A stretch of 64,000 bases of DNA, taken from assembly GCA_003149345.1 (NCBI GenBank), contig QFWI01000008.1:124001-188000 (forward strand), written 5' to 3'. This document shows, one piece after another, positions 9,430-18,103 of the stretch. Every line of letters starts with the position of its first letter. Positions within the stretch are counted from its first letter, which is position 1. The stretch is from Vampirovibrio chlorellavorus. GTDB lineage: Bacteria; Cyanobacteriota; Vampirovibrionia; Vampirovibrionales; Vampirovibrionaceae. The notes beneath the pieces were generated by a model, which was not told the DNA's origin, made no database searches, and saw only the letters and a list, made by a program, of their open reading frames with translations. The translations under genes were made by a program, and so were the position numbers.

Positions 9430-10173
9430 TCACACCCGGCGTTGCACCCGGTTGCCCGGATGGGCCACTACATCCAGGGAAGGGCAATAAGTGGCCAAGG
9501 CCGGAATGGGAGACAAAGGCGCTGAAAAGCCATGGGCGGTGGGTAACTCGTTGGTGAAAATCTCATAATCCACTGCCTGCCACTGCCAGGGTGGATGCTC
9601 AATCCGGGCGGTGAACAGACCCCCGTGACCATCAGTGGTGTACAGCCGGTAGCGTTCTGTCAACCAGTGTTGAAGACGGCTCTCCTCAGGGTTCAAGCCC
9701 TGCGGTGGCCTGGGACGGTACTGACCAGAAAACCTGGCGGGATGGGCCCGGTGATCGGTACGCTGGCTGTGGAATTGAATCACTGGTGCCCCCAACGTGT
9801 CCGATCGTTCCTGATTCATTCGCATTTTGGCATGTTGGTAATTCAGGTGGTAGCTGAGTCGGGCCGCTTCCACTGATAAAAAGTCATTGGCGTCCAGACA
9901 GAAAAAATAAACACCGCTGGCCGATTCGGCGAAGCCGGGAGCCGGTCTCACATAGGTACGCAAGTTCAACTCCAAAAAACGGAACGGTATGGGTAACCCC
10001 GGAAGCCAATAGGTCAGGGCAAAGGGCACCACACTCAGCCAAGCCTGGCCGTCAATGATATCCGGGGTAAGCTCTGCCGGTAAGCGACTTTGCAATATCT
10101 CAGGAGAGACCGGGTAATGCAGGAATAGCAGGTGTTCCCAGTGCTGTTGAAACGAAAACGGCAAGCGAATCAT
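9430..10173 (-). CDS. DUF2071/YqjF-family protein, last gene of the photolyase operon
   Basis: The 247-residue product matches the YqjF/DUF2071 family in its opening ([20 protein letters not shown], then [21 protein letters not shown]) and in [10 protein letters not shown]. The family has a ligand-binding acetoacetate-decarboxylase-like barrel and no firmly assigned reaction. The start overlaps the stop of the upstream photolyase-like gene by 4 bp, so translation is probably coupled. Its place as eighth gene of the operon suggests a role in the same light- or oxidation-related response. Confidence 0.8.
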   Translation of the reverse strand: MIRLPFSFQQHWEHLLFLHYPVSPEILQSRLPAELTPDIIDGQAWLSVVPFALTYWLPGLPIPFRFLELNLRTYVRPAPGFAESASGVYFFCLDANDFLSVEAARLSYHLNYQHAKMRMNQERSDTLGAPVIQFHSQRTDHRAHPARFSGQYRPRPPQGLNPEESRLQHWLTERYRLYTTDGHGGLFTARIEHPPWQWQAVDYEIFTNELPTAHGFSAPLSPIPALATYCPSLDVVAHPGNRVQRRV

Positions 10174-11699
10174 GAGCGTTGGCTTTCTGATCGCTTTGCG
10201 GACAGTTGACGGGTGGGCCGCTGACGGCTGCCATGCTTTTCATAAACGGCCATGGCCATTTGGCGAACCTCGGGGCGTCGCTTCCATTCAAAAATGCGTT
10301 CCTTGGCTTGTCGGTAGGCTGTGGCATGATCCACCACCGGCAGCGGGTAATGCACACCCGGCTGAAAGCCATAACTCAGGGCCAGCAGCGGCGGCAGGGT
10401 GTGCGGCTCATGGATGTACTCGTTGGGTAAATCAGCCAGCTCAGGGACGAATTGCCGAATGAACAGGCCGGTGGGATCTTGCTCTCGGGACTGCTTAAAG
10501 GGCGAGTAGATGCGAATGGTATTGATGCCGGTCACGCCGGATTGCATTTGAAATTGGGAGTAATGAATGCCCGGCTCAAAGTCCAGAAAGTGACGGGCCA
10601 GTCGCACGGCGGGCTCTGGCCAATGCTGCCACAAATGGTAGGCGGAAAAAGAAGCCAGCATGGCCCGCATGCGGAAATTAATCCAGCCTTGTTGATGTAA
10701 GGCCCGCATGCAGGCATCCACCAGCGGATAGCCGGTTTGTCCATGAATCCAGGCTTCCAGCAAGTCCCGGTTGGGTTCTGGGTCTCTCAAGCCGTCAAAG
10801 GCCCGGTTCATATTTTCAAACTCAATGGCCGGTTCGTCCTCTAGTTTTTGCATAAAGTGGCAGTGCCAGTGCAACCGCTTGTTGAACGAGCGCAAGGAGC
10901 GGAGCCACTGGGTGCTTTCCGGACCTTTTGGGACGGTATTTAAAACCTGAATCTGATTCAGGGTGGCCTGATACACTTGCCGAACGCTCAAGTTTCCCCA
11001 GGTAAGATAGGGACTGAGTCGACTGCACTCCTCTCCGGCAGTGACCGGGCTGGACATGGCTTTTTGATAGTTCTGTCCACGTTGGGTCAAAAAACTGCGC
11101 AAGGTGTCCTGAGCCGCCAATTCTCCACCCGCTTGCATGCATGATTTTGAATTGGGGGGCAAGCCCAGCTCGGCCAGCGTGGGAATGAGAGAAGATTCTT
11201 CCAGCCCGGTGACAGGAACAAGGCGATCCGGTACAGGGATTACATGGCCGCTCATGCGCTTTTCCCAGTGGGCGGCCCAACGATCTCGGGTTTTCAATCG
11301 ACGCACCACCCCGGTTTGGGGCAATTCAATCCATCGGAGGCTTTTCTCTTTGGCCCAGGCGGCTACTCGCAAGTCTCTGGCATAGCTGAGATCGTTGCCG
11401 GTTTCCTCGTGACTCCACAGCGCTTCAAAACCATAACGTTGATGAATTTCGTCCAGCACCTCGGGCAGATTGCCCACTTGAATGAGCAGTGTGCCGCCCC
11501 GGCGTTCCAATGCCTGTTTCAGGTCTAATAACGACTGCCGGATAAACTCGGCGTGACTGCTATCAAAATCCGGGGCGTGAATGATTTCTGGCTCAAAGAC
11601 GTACAAACACACACAAGGCCCTGCTTTGGCCGCTTCAAACAAGGGGGCGTGATCGGTCACCCGCAAGTCCTTTTTGAACCACACCAGTTGATTGCCCAT
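10170..11699 (-). CDS. Cryptochrome/photolyase family protein (divergent FAD-binding type)
   Basis: The 509-residue protein has an N-terminal photolyase Rossmann domain ([19 protein letters not shown]) and a C-terminal FAD-binding helical domain ([20 protein letters not shown], then [19 protein letters not shown]). The usual FAD-site stretch of class I photolyases (DGDxASNNxxWQW) is replaced by [16 protein letters not shown], followed by [12 protein letters not shown] and [14 protein letters not shown]. This fits a distinct cryptochrome/photolyase subgroup. A repair or light-sensing role cannot be decided from sequence. It lies 4 bp downstream of a second photolyase gene and overlaps the next gene by 4 bp. 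A light-driven function fits the operon. Confidence 0.85.
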   Translation of the reverse strand: MGNQLVWFKKDLRVTDHAPLFEAAKAGPCVCLYVFEPEIIHAPDFDSSHAEFIRQSLLDLKQALERRGGTLLIQVGNLPEVLDEIHQRYGFEALWSHEETGNDLSYARDLRVAAWAKEKSLRWIELPQTGVVRRLKTRDRWAAHWEKRMSGHVIPVPDRLVPVTGLEESSLIPTLAELGLPPNSKSCMQAGGELAAQDTLRSFLTQRGQNYQKAMSSPVTAGEECSRLSPYLTWGNLSVRQVYQATLNQIQVLNTVPKGPESTQWLRSLRSFNKRLHWHCHFMQKLEDEPAIEFENMNRAFDGLRDPEPNRDLLEAWIHGQTGYPLVDACMRALHQQGWINFRMRAMLASFSAYHLWQHWPEPAVRLARHFLDFEPGIHYSQFQMQSGVTGINTIRIYSPFKQSREQDPTGLFIRQFVPELADLPNEYIHEPHTLPPLLALSYGFQPGVHYPLPVVDHATAYRQAKERIFEWKRRPEVRQMAMAVYEKHGSRQRPTRQLSAKRSESQRS

Positions 11700-11703
11700 G
11701 GCT

Positions 11704-13272
11704 TCAGACCCCTTGCCTGGCTTTTGCTTGCAATTTTAGTCGTAAGCCGTCGGCTTGTTCCTGAATAGCCTGCATTTCGGCAGCGTCCAGCCGATCCACG
11801 TTTTTCAACTGCAATCCCATACGAAGATTTTTACTGAGCAGTGCCCGGTGTCGAATCAGGAAATCCCAGTAGAGCGTGGTGAAGGGGCAAGCTTTCGGCC
11901 CCAGACGCTCCGCTGGATTATAGGGGCAGTGCTGGCAGTGGTTGCTCATACGCTGAATGTACTTGCCAGTGGCCGCATACGGCTTGGAGGCCATTATGCC
12001 CCCATCCCCGAACTGAGACATACCCAAGGTATTGGGGAGTTCCACCCATTCCAGGGCATCCACGTACACGGCCAAATACCATTCATGCACTGTTTTTGGA
12101 TTCACCCCCAGCATCAGGGCGAATAATCCGGTGACCATCAGGCGCTGAATGTGATGGGCGTATCCAAAGCGCAAGGTCTGTCCAATGGCGGCGTTGAGGC
12201 AGGCCATTTCCGTTTGGCCCGTCCAATAAAAATCGGGCAAAGGCTGATTGGCTTGCAGGGCGTTCAGTTCACGGTAATCCGGCATGTGCAGCCAGTAGAT
12301 ACCCCGTACGTATTCCCGCCAGCCCAGCACTTGGCGAATAAAGCCTTCCACCGCTTCCAGGGAGGCTTTTCCTTGATGGTAGGCGGATTCGGCTGCGGAA
12401 ATCACCCGGCGCGGATCGAGCAACTTCAGGTTCATAGCCGCCGACAGGCGAGAGTGATAGAGATAGGGTTGCTCTTGTCTGGCATCCTGCCACATGGCGT
12501 CCTGATATTGTCCAAACAAGGGCAGGCGATGGTCGATAAAATCCTGTAAGGCCAGTTCAGCCTGTTCAGGAGTCATTGGCCAATCAAACGCGTCCAACTG
12601 TCCCGGATGATTCGGGAAACGTTGCGCTACCAAGTTGATTACGGATTGCGTGATTTCATCAGGGGGGAAGGCAATCGGTTCCGGGATGGCGCCCGGCCCG
12701 GATTTGTCAAAACTCCCCCGGTTTTCCTGATCATAATTCCAGCGCCCGCCTTCCGGATCTGCGCCGTGCATCAAAACGTTGTACTTCTGGCGCATCCAGC
12801 GGTAGAAAAACTCCATGCGCAACTGCTTTTTGCCTTTGGCGTGCTGGGCGAATTCCGCCTTGGAACAGAAAAAATGCGTGTCTTCAAAAATCTCACAGGG
12901 AATTTGGGCGTTCCCCACCACCGTTTGCAGGCCTTGCGCCACGTCCCATTCGCCCGCTTCCGTCATATAAACCGATTGAGGGGAAAGCCGGGTTAAGTCA
13001 GACTGAAGTTGTGCGACCAGACTCCCCTGATTCTCCGCCTCATCCAGGGAAACGTAATGCAGCGGGTAGCCTTTGCTTTCCAGCAATTGCCTGAAATGGC
13101 GCATGGCGCTGAGAAATAGCACAATGCGAGCCTTGTGCGTCCAAACCTTGGTGGACTCCTCGGCGACTTCGGCCATCCACACGCAATCCTGAGCAGGATC
13201 AAAGCCTTGGAGGGCGGGATTGTCCAGAGTGAGTTGATCGCCGAGAATGACCACCAAGCGACGGATGTTCAT
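11704..13272 (-). CDS. Iron-sulfur bacterial cryptochrome/photolyase (FeS-BCP, PhrB/CryB type)
   Basis: The 522-residue protein begins [18 protein letters not shown], the N-terminus typical of FeS-BCP proteins, the (6-4) photolyase group that includes Agrobacterium PhrB. The C-terminal domain has [12 protein letters not shown] and four Cys at residues 358, 446, 449 and 462. Their spacing (88, 3, 13) equals that of the [4Fe-4S] ligands of PhrB as I recall them. The predicted reaction is light-driven repair of (6-4) pyrimidine photoproducts using FAD. It is sixth in an eight-gene operon; the gap upstream is 32 bp and downstream 4 bp. Confidence 0.92.
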   Translation of the reverse strand: MNIRRLVVILGDQLTLDNPALQGFDPAQDCVWMAEVAEESTKVWTHKARIVLFLSAMRHFRQLLESKGYPLHYVSLDEAENQGSLVAQLQSDLTRLSPQSVYMTEAGEWDVAQGLQTVVGNAQIPCEIFEDTHFFCSKAEFAQHAKGKKQLRMEFFYRWMRQKYNVLMHGADPEGGRWNYDQENRGSFDKSGPGAIPEPIAFPPDEITQSVINLVAQRFPNHPGQLDAFDWPMTPEQAELALQDFIDHRLPLFGQYQDAMWQDARQEQPYLYHSRLSAAMNLKLLDPRRVISAAESAYHQGKASLEAVEGFIRQVLGWREYVRGIYWLHMPDYRELNALQANQPLPDFYWTGQTEMACLNAAIGQTLRFGYAHHIQRLMVTGLFALMLGVNPKTVHEWYLAVYVDALEWVELPNTLGMSQFGDGGIMASKPYAATGKYIQRMSNHCQHCPYNPAERLGPKACPFTTLYWDFLIRHRALLSKNLRMGLQLKNVDRLDAAEMQAIQEQADGLRLKLQAKARQGV

Positions 13273-13304
13273 CAGAGCAAATCCTTTCCAAATTCACAGA
13301 AAAT

Positions 13305-13736
13305 TTACAGATTAAATAGGTAGTGAGTGAGTAGCAGCGATTTTGCTGTCCAGCAAACGGTTCGGGGCCAATTGGAGCGCACCAGCCAATGATAGGCTTT
13401 TTCGGAAAAGCCCTGCTCCAAAATGCGATGGAGGGGCATTTGCACAAAAAAGGTCAAGCCGTAAATGATCCCTTGAAGGCCTAAAACGGCCATTAAAGAA
13501 GGGCATTTTAAAACTTCGGCGGTAAAACCTGCTAATAAGATGGCTCCGCTGAGCGCTTCCAGTCCCAGCGGCAGCAACAAGACCTGAAAGGTGCGTCGGG
13601 TGTGAGTTTGCTCGTAGTGGGCAAAGCCTGCCCGTCCCACCCGATCAAACAACGGGTAATGCACCCATTGCACAAACCAGATAATGCCGGTCATCATCCA
13701 GGAGGTTACCAGCGCCAAAACCAACCACAGTTGCAT
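13305..13736 (-). CDS. Four-helix membrane protein in the photolyase operon
   Basis: The 143-residue product has four hydrophobic segments, at about residues 2-24, 50-70, 80-100 and 122-140. The first ends in IIWFVQWVHYPLFDRVG. The WxxHYPxF pattern with a following HxxR resembles DUF1772/anthrone-oxygenase-like membrane proteins, but the match is not firm. The start codon overlaps the upstream stop in a TGATG junction, so translation is coupled. No catalytic function can be assigned. Confidence 0.75.
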   Translation of the reverse strand: MQLWLVLALVTSWMMTGIIWFVQWVHYPLFDRVGRAGFAHYEQTHTRRTFQVLLLPLGLEALSGAILLAGFTAEVLKCPSLMAVLGLQGIIYGLTFFVQMPLHRILEQGFSEKAYHWLVRSNWPRTVCWTAKSLLLTHYLFNL

Positions 13737-14761
13737 CAGACGGTTCCACTGCCCACGGCGGACTGACTTTTTAAGCGTTCAACCAACTGTTCGGCAGCCA
13801 TTAATCCTGAAAGCACAGCGCCTTCCACTCGAGGCCCGGCAAAAGCATCCCCTGCCAAAATGAGTGGCGGGGCTTGCTGAATCCACTGAAAGTAATCAGT
13901 CCCGGCGTTTTTCACCAAAGCGTAGCGCCACCGTTTGACTTGCCACTCCAGAATTTGGGAGTCCCCCAGATATGGCTGCACGGCCTGACGCATACACTGA
14001 TAACAGGCCTCATCACTTTGCTCAAACCATTCGGCGCTGCTGGCCGGGGCCATTTGAATGGTTAATCCGTACCCGTTGGGGGAGATGCCTTTTTGATGAT
14101 TCTCGGCCACCCAGCCAATGGCTGAGCCCGTTTCCGGCTGCCAGAAACCCGCCTTTTCGGGCAAGGATACCGGGCGATCCAGGCATAGCAGCAGGGCCAC
14201 GCAGGGATCGTAGCTCACCGATTGCAACGATGCCAACTGCTCGGCAGGCAGTTCGAGCGCACTGGCCTTTAAAATATCCACGGCTTGCGGCGTTGGGGCG
14301 GTCATTACAATGGCGCTGGCCGGAAGACATTCTCCTGATTCCAGAAAAATCTGCCAGCCGGTTTCGGCCATGGCGAGTCGAGTGACTTTGGCCTCTTTGC
14401 GCACGTCTATCCCTTCAGCCAGATACTTGGCGATGGTGGTCATCCCATCCCGACCGATAAAAGTCGGATAGCTATGCCCGTTTTCCGTGGACTTGTGGAA
14501 CCAGATCCGGGCGACGTCCTGCCCTGCCCACTCATCCACCAGCCCCTGAAATCGAGCGTCTTTCACCGTAAAGTACTGGGCCCCATGATCAAAGACCGTC
14601 GAAAACGCCGCTGCTTGCAACCGTCGGGTGGCCAAGCGCCCTCCCAGGGCCCGACTTTTTTCCAGTACCAGGACAGAATGGCCTGCTTTTTGTAAGGTGT
14701 TCGCGGCCATTAAACCGGCCATCCCTGCTCCGATGATCACGATGGGTTGATGAGTACTCAT
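13736..14761 (-). CDS. Renalase-like FAD/NAD(P)-dependent oxidoreductase
   Basis: The 341-residue flavoprotein starts with a dinucleotide-binding fold, IVIIGAGMAGLMAANTLQKA, and EKSRALGGRLATRR binding the ribose. The FDHGAQYFTVKD segment is typical of the renalase/COG3380 group. Near the C-terminus PPLILAGDAFAGPRVEGAVLSG closes the FAD site. These amine-oxidase-fold proteins are frequent neighbours of photolyases in light- and singlet-oxygen-responsive clusters (known context). The substrate is unknown. Overlaps of 4 bp upstream and 1 bp downstream place it firmly in the operon. Confidence 0.88.
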   Translation of the reverse strand: MSTHQPIVIIGAGMAGLMAANTLQKAGHSVLVLEKSRALGGRLATRRLQAAAFSTVFDHGAQYFTVKDARFQGLVDEWAGQDVARIWFHKSTENGHSYPTFIGRDGMTTIAKYLAEGIDVRKEAKVTRLAMAETGWQIFLESGECLPASAIVMTAPTPQAVDILKASALELPAEQLASLQSVSYDPCVALLLCLDRPVSLPEKAGFWQPETGSAIGWVAENHQKGISPNGYGLTIQMAPASSAEWFEQSDEACYQCMRQAVQPYLGDSQILEWQVKRWRYALVKNAGTDYFQWIQQAPPLILAGDAFAGPRVEGAVLSGLMAAEQLVERLKSQSAVGSGTV

Positions 14762-15735
14762 GCCGCGCCTGCCTTGCCTTGTTTTGACTTGTTCGATGCG
14801 GTTAAAAAACGTTCCCAGTCGATGGGATCAGCGGCGCTGGTTTGCGCTTGGGACAATACCACCTGACCCGCTTCAAGCAAAAAAGCGCCGCCCAATTGAA
14901 AGCCATCGCCATCCAGCGGGCCAATGCCATGCCCACCCTGCGTCCAGGCCTGAAAGCCCCTCACCCACACCGGCCAGCCAAAAACCTGCTGAAAATTTGC
15001 CCGGGTGAGGCCAAAGGCTTTGTAAAATCGGCGCTCAGGGTCACTAATGGGAATACTATCCTGTAAGCCATAACGCTGCCACAATGCTTCCATGGTCTCT
15101 GGCTCCGACATCATGACCACGGCCACCCGCAGCCCGGCAACGGCCAGTTCTGTTTGCCTGAGTTGAAGTTGCGCCAGGCTTTCCATACAAAAGGTGCAAC
15201 CGCTGTGTCTTAAAAACAGGATCAAAACGGGCCCGGTGCGTGACAAAGCCTCCAGCGAGGTCTTTATGGCTGGAACGGGTTCCTCCAGTGCCGCAGTGAG
15301 CGATGGAAACGAATTCTGGGTGAAATCGGCACGCCAAGCGGTGTAAACGGATTTCAAAATCAGGAAAAAGGGCAACCACCAGATGAGATCGTTGGTCACA
15401 ATGTTCAGGCCAAAAAGCAGGGGAAAGCGTTGTTGAACCAGGGCCAGGGCAAAGCCCATGGGGCCGAAAATTTTACCCAGCAAGCCCACCAGCACAATGG
15501 GCCAGTGCCGACCGGGATCGGTGGCGGCAATGATGTAGCCAAGTCCATACACGCCCACAATCATGCCAATACACTGCCACAGCTCGGGATAATTGGGCAG
15601 CACGGCACCCGTGAGCTGGAAAACAGCATTGGGAAAAAGCACCATGAGGCCGCCCCACACGATATTGTAAATCCCGGCAATGGCCAGCACGGCAAAGCTC
15701 CAACGGGGCATTGGGACTGAAATAGACCGGGCCAT
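14758..15735 (-). CDS. Fusion of four-helix membrane domain with SelL/AhpC-TSA-like redox domain
   Basis: The 325-residue protein joins two modules. Residues 10-130 hold about four membrane helices (for example FAVLAIAGIYNIVWGGLMVL and DLIWWLPFFLILKSVY). Residues 160-310 form a thioredoxin-fold domain with VLILFLRHSGCTFCMESLAQ, a CxxC at 180/183. That pattern matches the SelL-like/AhpC-TSA_2 group. The domain probably sits on the membrane surface and handles thiol or peroxide chemistry; which side it faces is not clear. Start and upstream stop overlap in a TGATG junction, and the stop overlaps the flavoprotein start. The operon has a flavin enzyme and photolyases, so protection against photo-oxidation is a fair guess. 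Confidence 0.82.
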   Translation of the reverse strand: MARSISVPMPRWSFAVLAIAGIYNIVWGGLMVLFPNAVFQLTGAVLPNYPELWQCIGMIVGVYGLGYIIAATDPGRHWPIVLVGLLGKIFGPMGFALALVQQRFPLLFGLNIVTNDLIWWLPFFLILKSVYTAWRADFTQNSFPSLTAALEEPVPAIKTSLEALSRTGPVLILFLRHSGCTFCMESLAQLQLRQTELAVAGLRVAVVMMSEPETMEALWQRYGLQDSIPISDPERRFYKAFGLTRANFQQVFGWPVWVRGFQAWTQGGHGIGPLDGDGFQLGGAFLLEAGQVVLSQAQTSAADPIDWERFLTASNKSKQGKAGAA

Positions 15736-16199
15736 CAGCGTTTCTCTCCCGAGAAGGCTTTCACCACCTGCGCATGCCGGTAATCAAACATGCGTTGTAA
15801 TTTTTGCCGAACCATCCAGCCCGCCACCCAGTGGGACAAGGGGGCCAGCGGCAAGGCGTAGTCAATATCATCTTCCAGCAGGCAATGGGACTCATCAATG
15901 GGAATCACCCGATGGGTGTGCGTCCACCGTCCGAAAGGGCCGCTGATTTGGGTATCCTGAAACTGACGGCCTGCTTGATAACCATGATGTTCGGATACCC
16001 AATCGACGGTAATGGGGCCCAGAACGTTGATTCTCAGGGTCACCCGGCTACCGGCCTGCGAAATGGGCCCGGTTTGCTGAACCACCCGCACTTTTTCCCA
16101 GGGCGGAATCAGAGAGGGCAGAGCCTCAGGCAGTTCGTGCCAGGCAAACACCGCTTCAGCCGGTGCTTCAATACGACTTTGCTTAATAAATCGTGCCAT
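15735..16199 (-). CDS. SRPBCC (START-like) ligand-binding protein
   Basis: The 154-residue product from the ATG at 16199 is an SRPBCC-fold protein. It opens FIKQSRIEAPAEAVFAWHEL and includes SGPFGRWTHTHRVIPIDESH, typical of the group once annotated as cell-division-inhibitor-like. These helix-grip proteins bind hydrophobic ligands; the ligand here is unknown. An in-frame GTG 3 bp upstream could also start it. The ATG overlaps the SDR stop (TGATG), so the two are translationally coupled. Confidence 0.85.
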   Translation of the reverse strand: MARFIKQSRIEAPAEAVFAWHELPEALPSLIPPWEKVRVVQQTGPISQAGSRVTLRINVLGPITVDWVSEHHGYQAGRQFQDTQISGPFGRWTHTHRVIPIDESHCLLEDDIDYALPLAPLSHWVAGWMVRQKLQRMFDYRHAQVVKAFSGEKR

Positions 16200-16942
16200 C
16201 ACATCCCCCTTGGGGCCAGGGTCGCCAACCCCCCATCCACGCCAATAATCTGTCCAGTCACCCAGTCCTGCTCCGGGTTTAACAACCAGGCCATGGCGGA
16301 GGCCACTTGCTCCGGCGCACCCAGCCGGTTCAGGGCGTGTTTCTTGATCGACTCTTGACGGGCCAGATCACTGTTCAGGAGTTTTTCGGTCAAGGGAGAT
16401 TCAACTAGTCCGGGAGCTACCACATTCACCCGAATATTCTTGGGGGCGTATGTAGCCGCCGCGGATAAAGCCAGACCGTGCAACCCCGCTTTGGCCGCAC
16501 CAATAGCCTCATGGTTGGCAATGCCCAGACGGGCCGCCGCTGACGAAACGAACACCACACTCCCCCCACCAGATTTTTCCATCAGTCGGACAGAAGCCCG
16601 TAGCCAGTAAAAGGCACTGCTCAAGTTGGTATTCAGCGTTTGTAGCCATTCTTCAGGCTTGGTGAGGTGGGCGGGCTTCAGGATCAGGGAGCCCACGCAA
16701 TGCGCCAGGCCGTCCAGCCTGCCCGCTTGGGCTTGAACCGTTTGAACGGCCTGTTCAATGGCTTGCGAATCGGTTGAATCCAGGCACAGCGGGGTGGCAT
16801 TCAGCGCCTGGGCCAGCGGGAGCAACTTGGCCTCATCTCGGGCGGATAAATATAAGGTGGCGCCCGAATGGTGTAATCGCCGGGCCAGGGCTTGACCGAC
16901 TGCCCCTGTGGCTCCGGTAACGAGATAAACCCGATCGTTCAT
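16199..16942 (-). CDS. Short-chain dehydrogenase/reductase, first gene of the photolyase operon
   Basis: The classical SDR has the cofactor motif VTGATGAVGQALARR, NLSSAFYWLRAS, the catalytic Ser in VVFVSSAAARLG and a C-terminal INRLGAPEQVASAMAWLL-type segment (here LNRLGAPEQVASAMAWLL). The usual YxxxK active-site Tyr appears replaced: the expected place reads NHEAIGAAKAGLHGL, so Tyr is Ile/Gly although Lys is present. The ATG at 16942 has a GGAG 7 bp upstream and is preferred over the ATG at 16948. It is the promoter-proximal gene of the eight-gene operon. Substrate unknown; loss of the Tyr would suggest altered chemistry. Confidence 0.88.
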   Translation of the reverse strand: MNDRVYLVTGATGAVGQALARRLHHSGATLYLSARDEAKLLPLAQALNATPLCLDSTDSQAIEQAVQTVQAQAGRLDGLAHCVGSLILKPAHLTKPEEWLQTLNTNLSSAFYWLRASVRLMEKSGGGSVVFVSSAAARLGIANHEAIGAAKAGLHGLALSAAATYAPKNIRVNVVAPGLVESPLTEKLLNSDLARQESIKKHALNRLGAPEQVASAMAWLLNPEQDWVTGQIIGVDGGLATLAPRGM

Positions 16943-17043
16943 AAGCATGCTCCGTGAGGGGGGAATCGTACATTAAAGATAGTAATGATACGGAAAGGCT
17001 GTTTTGCGTGAATTAATATAGGGATGGATCCGATGGAACAGTG

Positions 17044-17094
17044 TAAAGACCAGTAAAGTGTAAAGACCAATAAAACCTAAAGACTAGTTAAGAC
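17044..17094. repeat. Three tandem imperfect 17-bp repeats upstream of the photolyase operon
   Basis: Three units follow each other without spacers at 17044, 17061 and 17078: TAAAGACCAGTAAAGTG, TAAAGACCAATAAAACC and TAAAGACTAGTTAAGAC. The TAAAGACYA core is exactly repeated at a 17-bp period. They lie about 100-150 bp upstream of the SDR start. On the operon strand they read TRGTCTTTA. Iterated cores in a promoter region suggest binding sites for a regulator, but no known consensus is matched with confidence. Confidence 0.6.
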
Positions 17095-17390
17095 TGTATT
17101 GTTGCAAACGATAGAAAGGTTTTCAGGGGTATATTCCCACTATCTATCTTGAGTTTAGCACGGCTTTGCGACTGCTTGTGTGATTTCTCTCAGTCTGGCC
17201 CTGGCAGGTAGGCATTCCGCCAGTGACTTGACCAGAGCCTCCATTAGAGCGTTCCAGAAAGGGTCGCACTGGGGACAATACCCCTTTCCAGGAAGAGGGA
17301 AAGGCAAACTCACCCATTTGTTGACATCTTTTTTTGTGGCTGCTAATCTACATACATTCAAAGCGCACCACATTTGCCAGTGCTTTGTAT
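17095..17390. other. Intergenic region between photolyase operon control region and tRNA-Ile
   Basis: About 300 bp with no convincing coding frame. The right part must contain the tRNA-Ile promoter. A TTGACA at about 17323-17328 followed by TAATCT near 17343 is a possible promoter pair reading towards the tRNA. The left part contributes to the upstream region of the photolyase operon. Confidence 0.4.
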
Positions 17391-17467
17391 GGGCCATTAG
17401 CTCAGTTGGCTAGAGCGCACCCCTGATAAGGGTGAGGTCCGGTGTTCAAGTCACCGATGGCCCACCA
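17391..17467 (+). tRNA. tRNA-Ile (GAT anticodon), CCA encoded
   Basis: The 77-nt gene folds as a standard cloverleaf. The acceptor stem is GGGCCAT paired with ATGGCCC, the D arm is AGCTCAGTTGGCTAGAGC, the anticodon stem is CACCC/GGGTG around loop CTGATAA (anticodon GAT), and the T loop is TTCAAGT. The terminal CCA is encoded. It stands alone, without rRNA genes or other tRNAs. Its 3' half is the integration site of the adjoining island. Confidence 0.97.
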
Positions 17468-17470
17468 TTT
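17422..17470 (+). repeat. Left 49-bp direct repeat (att site) within the 3' end of tRNA-Ile
   Basis: A 49-bp stretch starting at the anticodon arm (CCTGATAAGGGTGAGGTCC...) and running through CCA and three T residues is repeated exactly at 22654-22702 in the same orientation. Identity stops abruptly on both sides. This is the footprint of a tyrosine-recombinase element inserted into the 3' end of a tRNA gene, which leaves the tRNA intact. Confidence 0.92.
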
Positions 17471-17492
17471 AAATTTAAATAAATAAACGATG

Positions 17493-17521
17493 AGTCTCTT
17501 TTAAAGGGGACTTATTTTTTT
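17493..17521 (+). terminator. Likely terminator of tRNA-Ile supplied by the island
   Basis: AGTCTCTT and the complementary stretch in AAAGGGGACT form a short hairpin with wobble pairs around a TTAA loop, followed by a run of seven T. It lies just beyond the left att repeat, so it would end tRNA transcription after insertion. The presumed original terminator is at the far end of the island. Confidence 0.6.
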
Positions 17522-17541
17522 GGGAAGCCCCGCAAAACCTG

Positions 17542-17937
17542 ATGATCAGATTTAGTTTCAGCATATTGGTGTTGTGTTCTCTTGTCTCACCCGCTTTTAC
17601 AGAGAGCCCATCGCTAGATGCAAAAAAGGTCCAGGATGCTGCTATCAGGCTTAAAAAAGCACATGTCGAGAGGGAATGGGATGATTGCCTCCAGAAGTCT
17701 GGTTCTGAATTTAAATGTAAGCGGCTTCTGGAAGTTCTGTGGGAGCGTGAGAAAGCCGTATTAGCTTGTATAAGTGTATTTATGGCTGATCCAGCAATCG
17801 ACAAAGAACGATTGAACTCAGAAATGACTGCCTGTTATGATCCAGGCAGTACCTATGGAGACCTAATCCGATGCTGGACACTCTTAGCAGACAGGGTTGA
17901 TGCCGCCAAGCAAGGGAAATCACTTATCCCGCACTAG
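17542..17937 (+). CDS. Small secreted Cys-rich protein of unknown function (island)
   Basis: The 131-residue product has a clear signal peptide, MIRFSFSILVLCSLVSPAFT, with likely cleavage after residue 20. The mature part is hydrophilic and helical with five Cys, in DDCLQKSGSEFKCKR, AVLACIS, EMTACYD and LIRCWTLL. That suggests disulfides in the periplasm or outside the cell. I do not recognise the family. It is the first gene after the tRNA-Ile junction and reads outward with the recombinase. A DUF1311-like lysozyme-inhibitor relation is possible but unsupported. Confidence 0.65.
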   Translation: MIRFSFSILVLCSLVSPAFTESPSLDAKKVQDAAIRLKKAHVEREWDDCLQKSGSEFKCKRLLEVLWEREKAVLACISVFMADPAIDKERLNSEMTACYDPGSTYGDLIRCWTLLADRVDAAKQGKSLIPH

Positions 17938-18103
17938 ACTTGGAACGCACCCCCGGTGGGGATACGCTCTGGTAACTGACCAATAAATATTCATCCATGA
18001 CTTGATAAGAACCATTTGCTCGGCCATATTTGTTTTTTGGAGCCCGCACAGGAAATCATGATGGGAATAAACACTTTACTACCTTCATAATAACTCAACG
18101 ACC

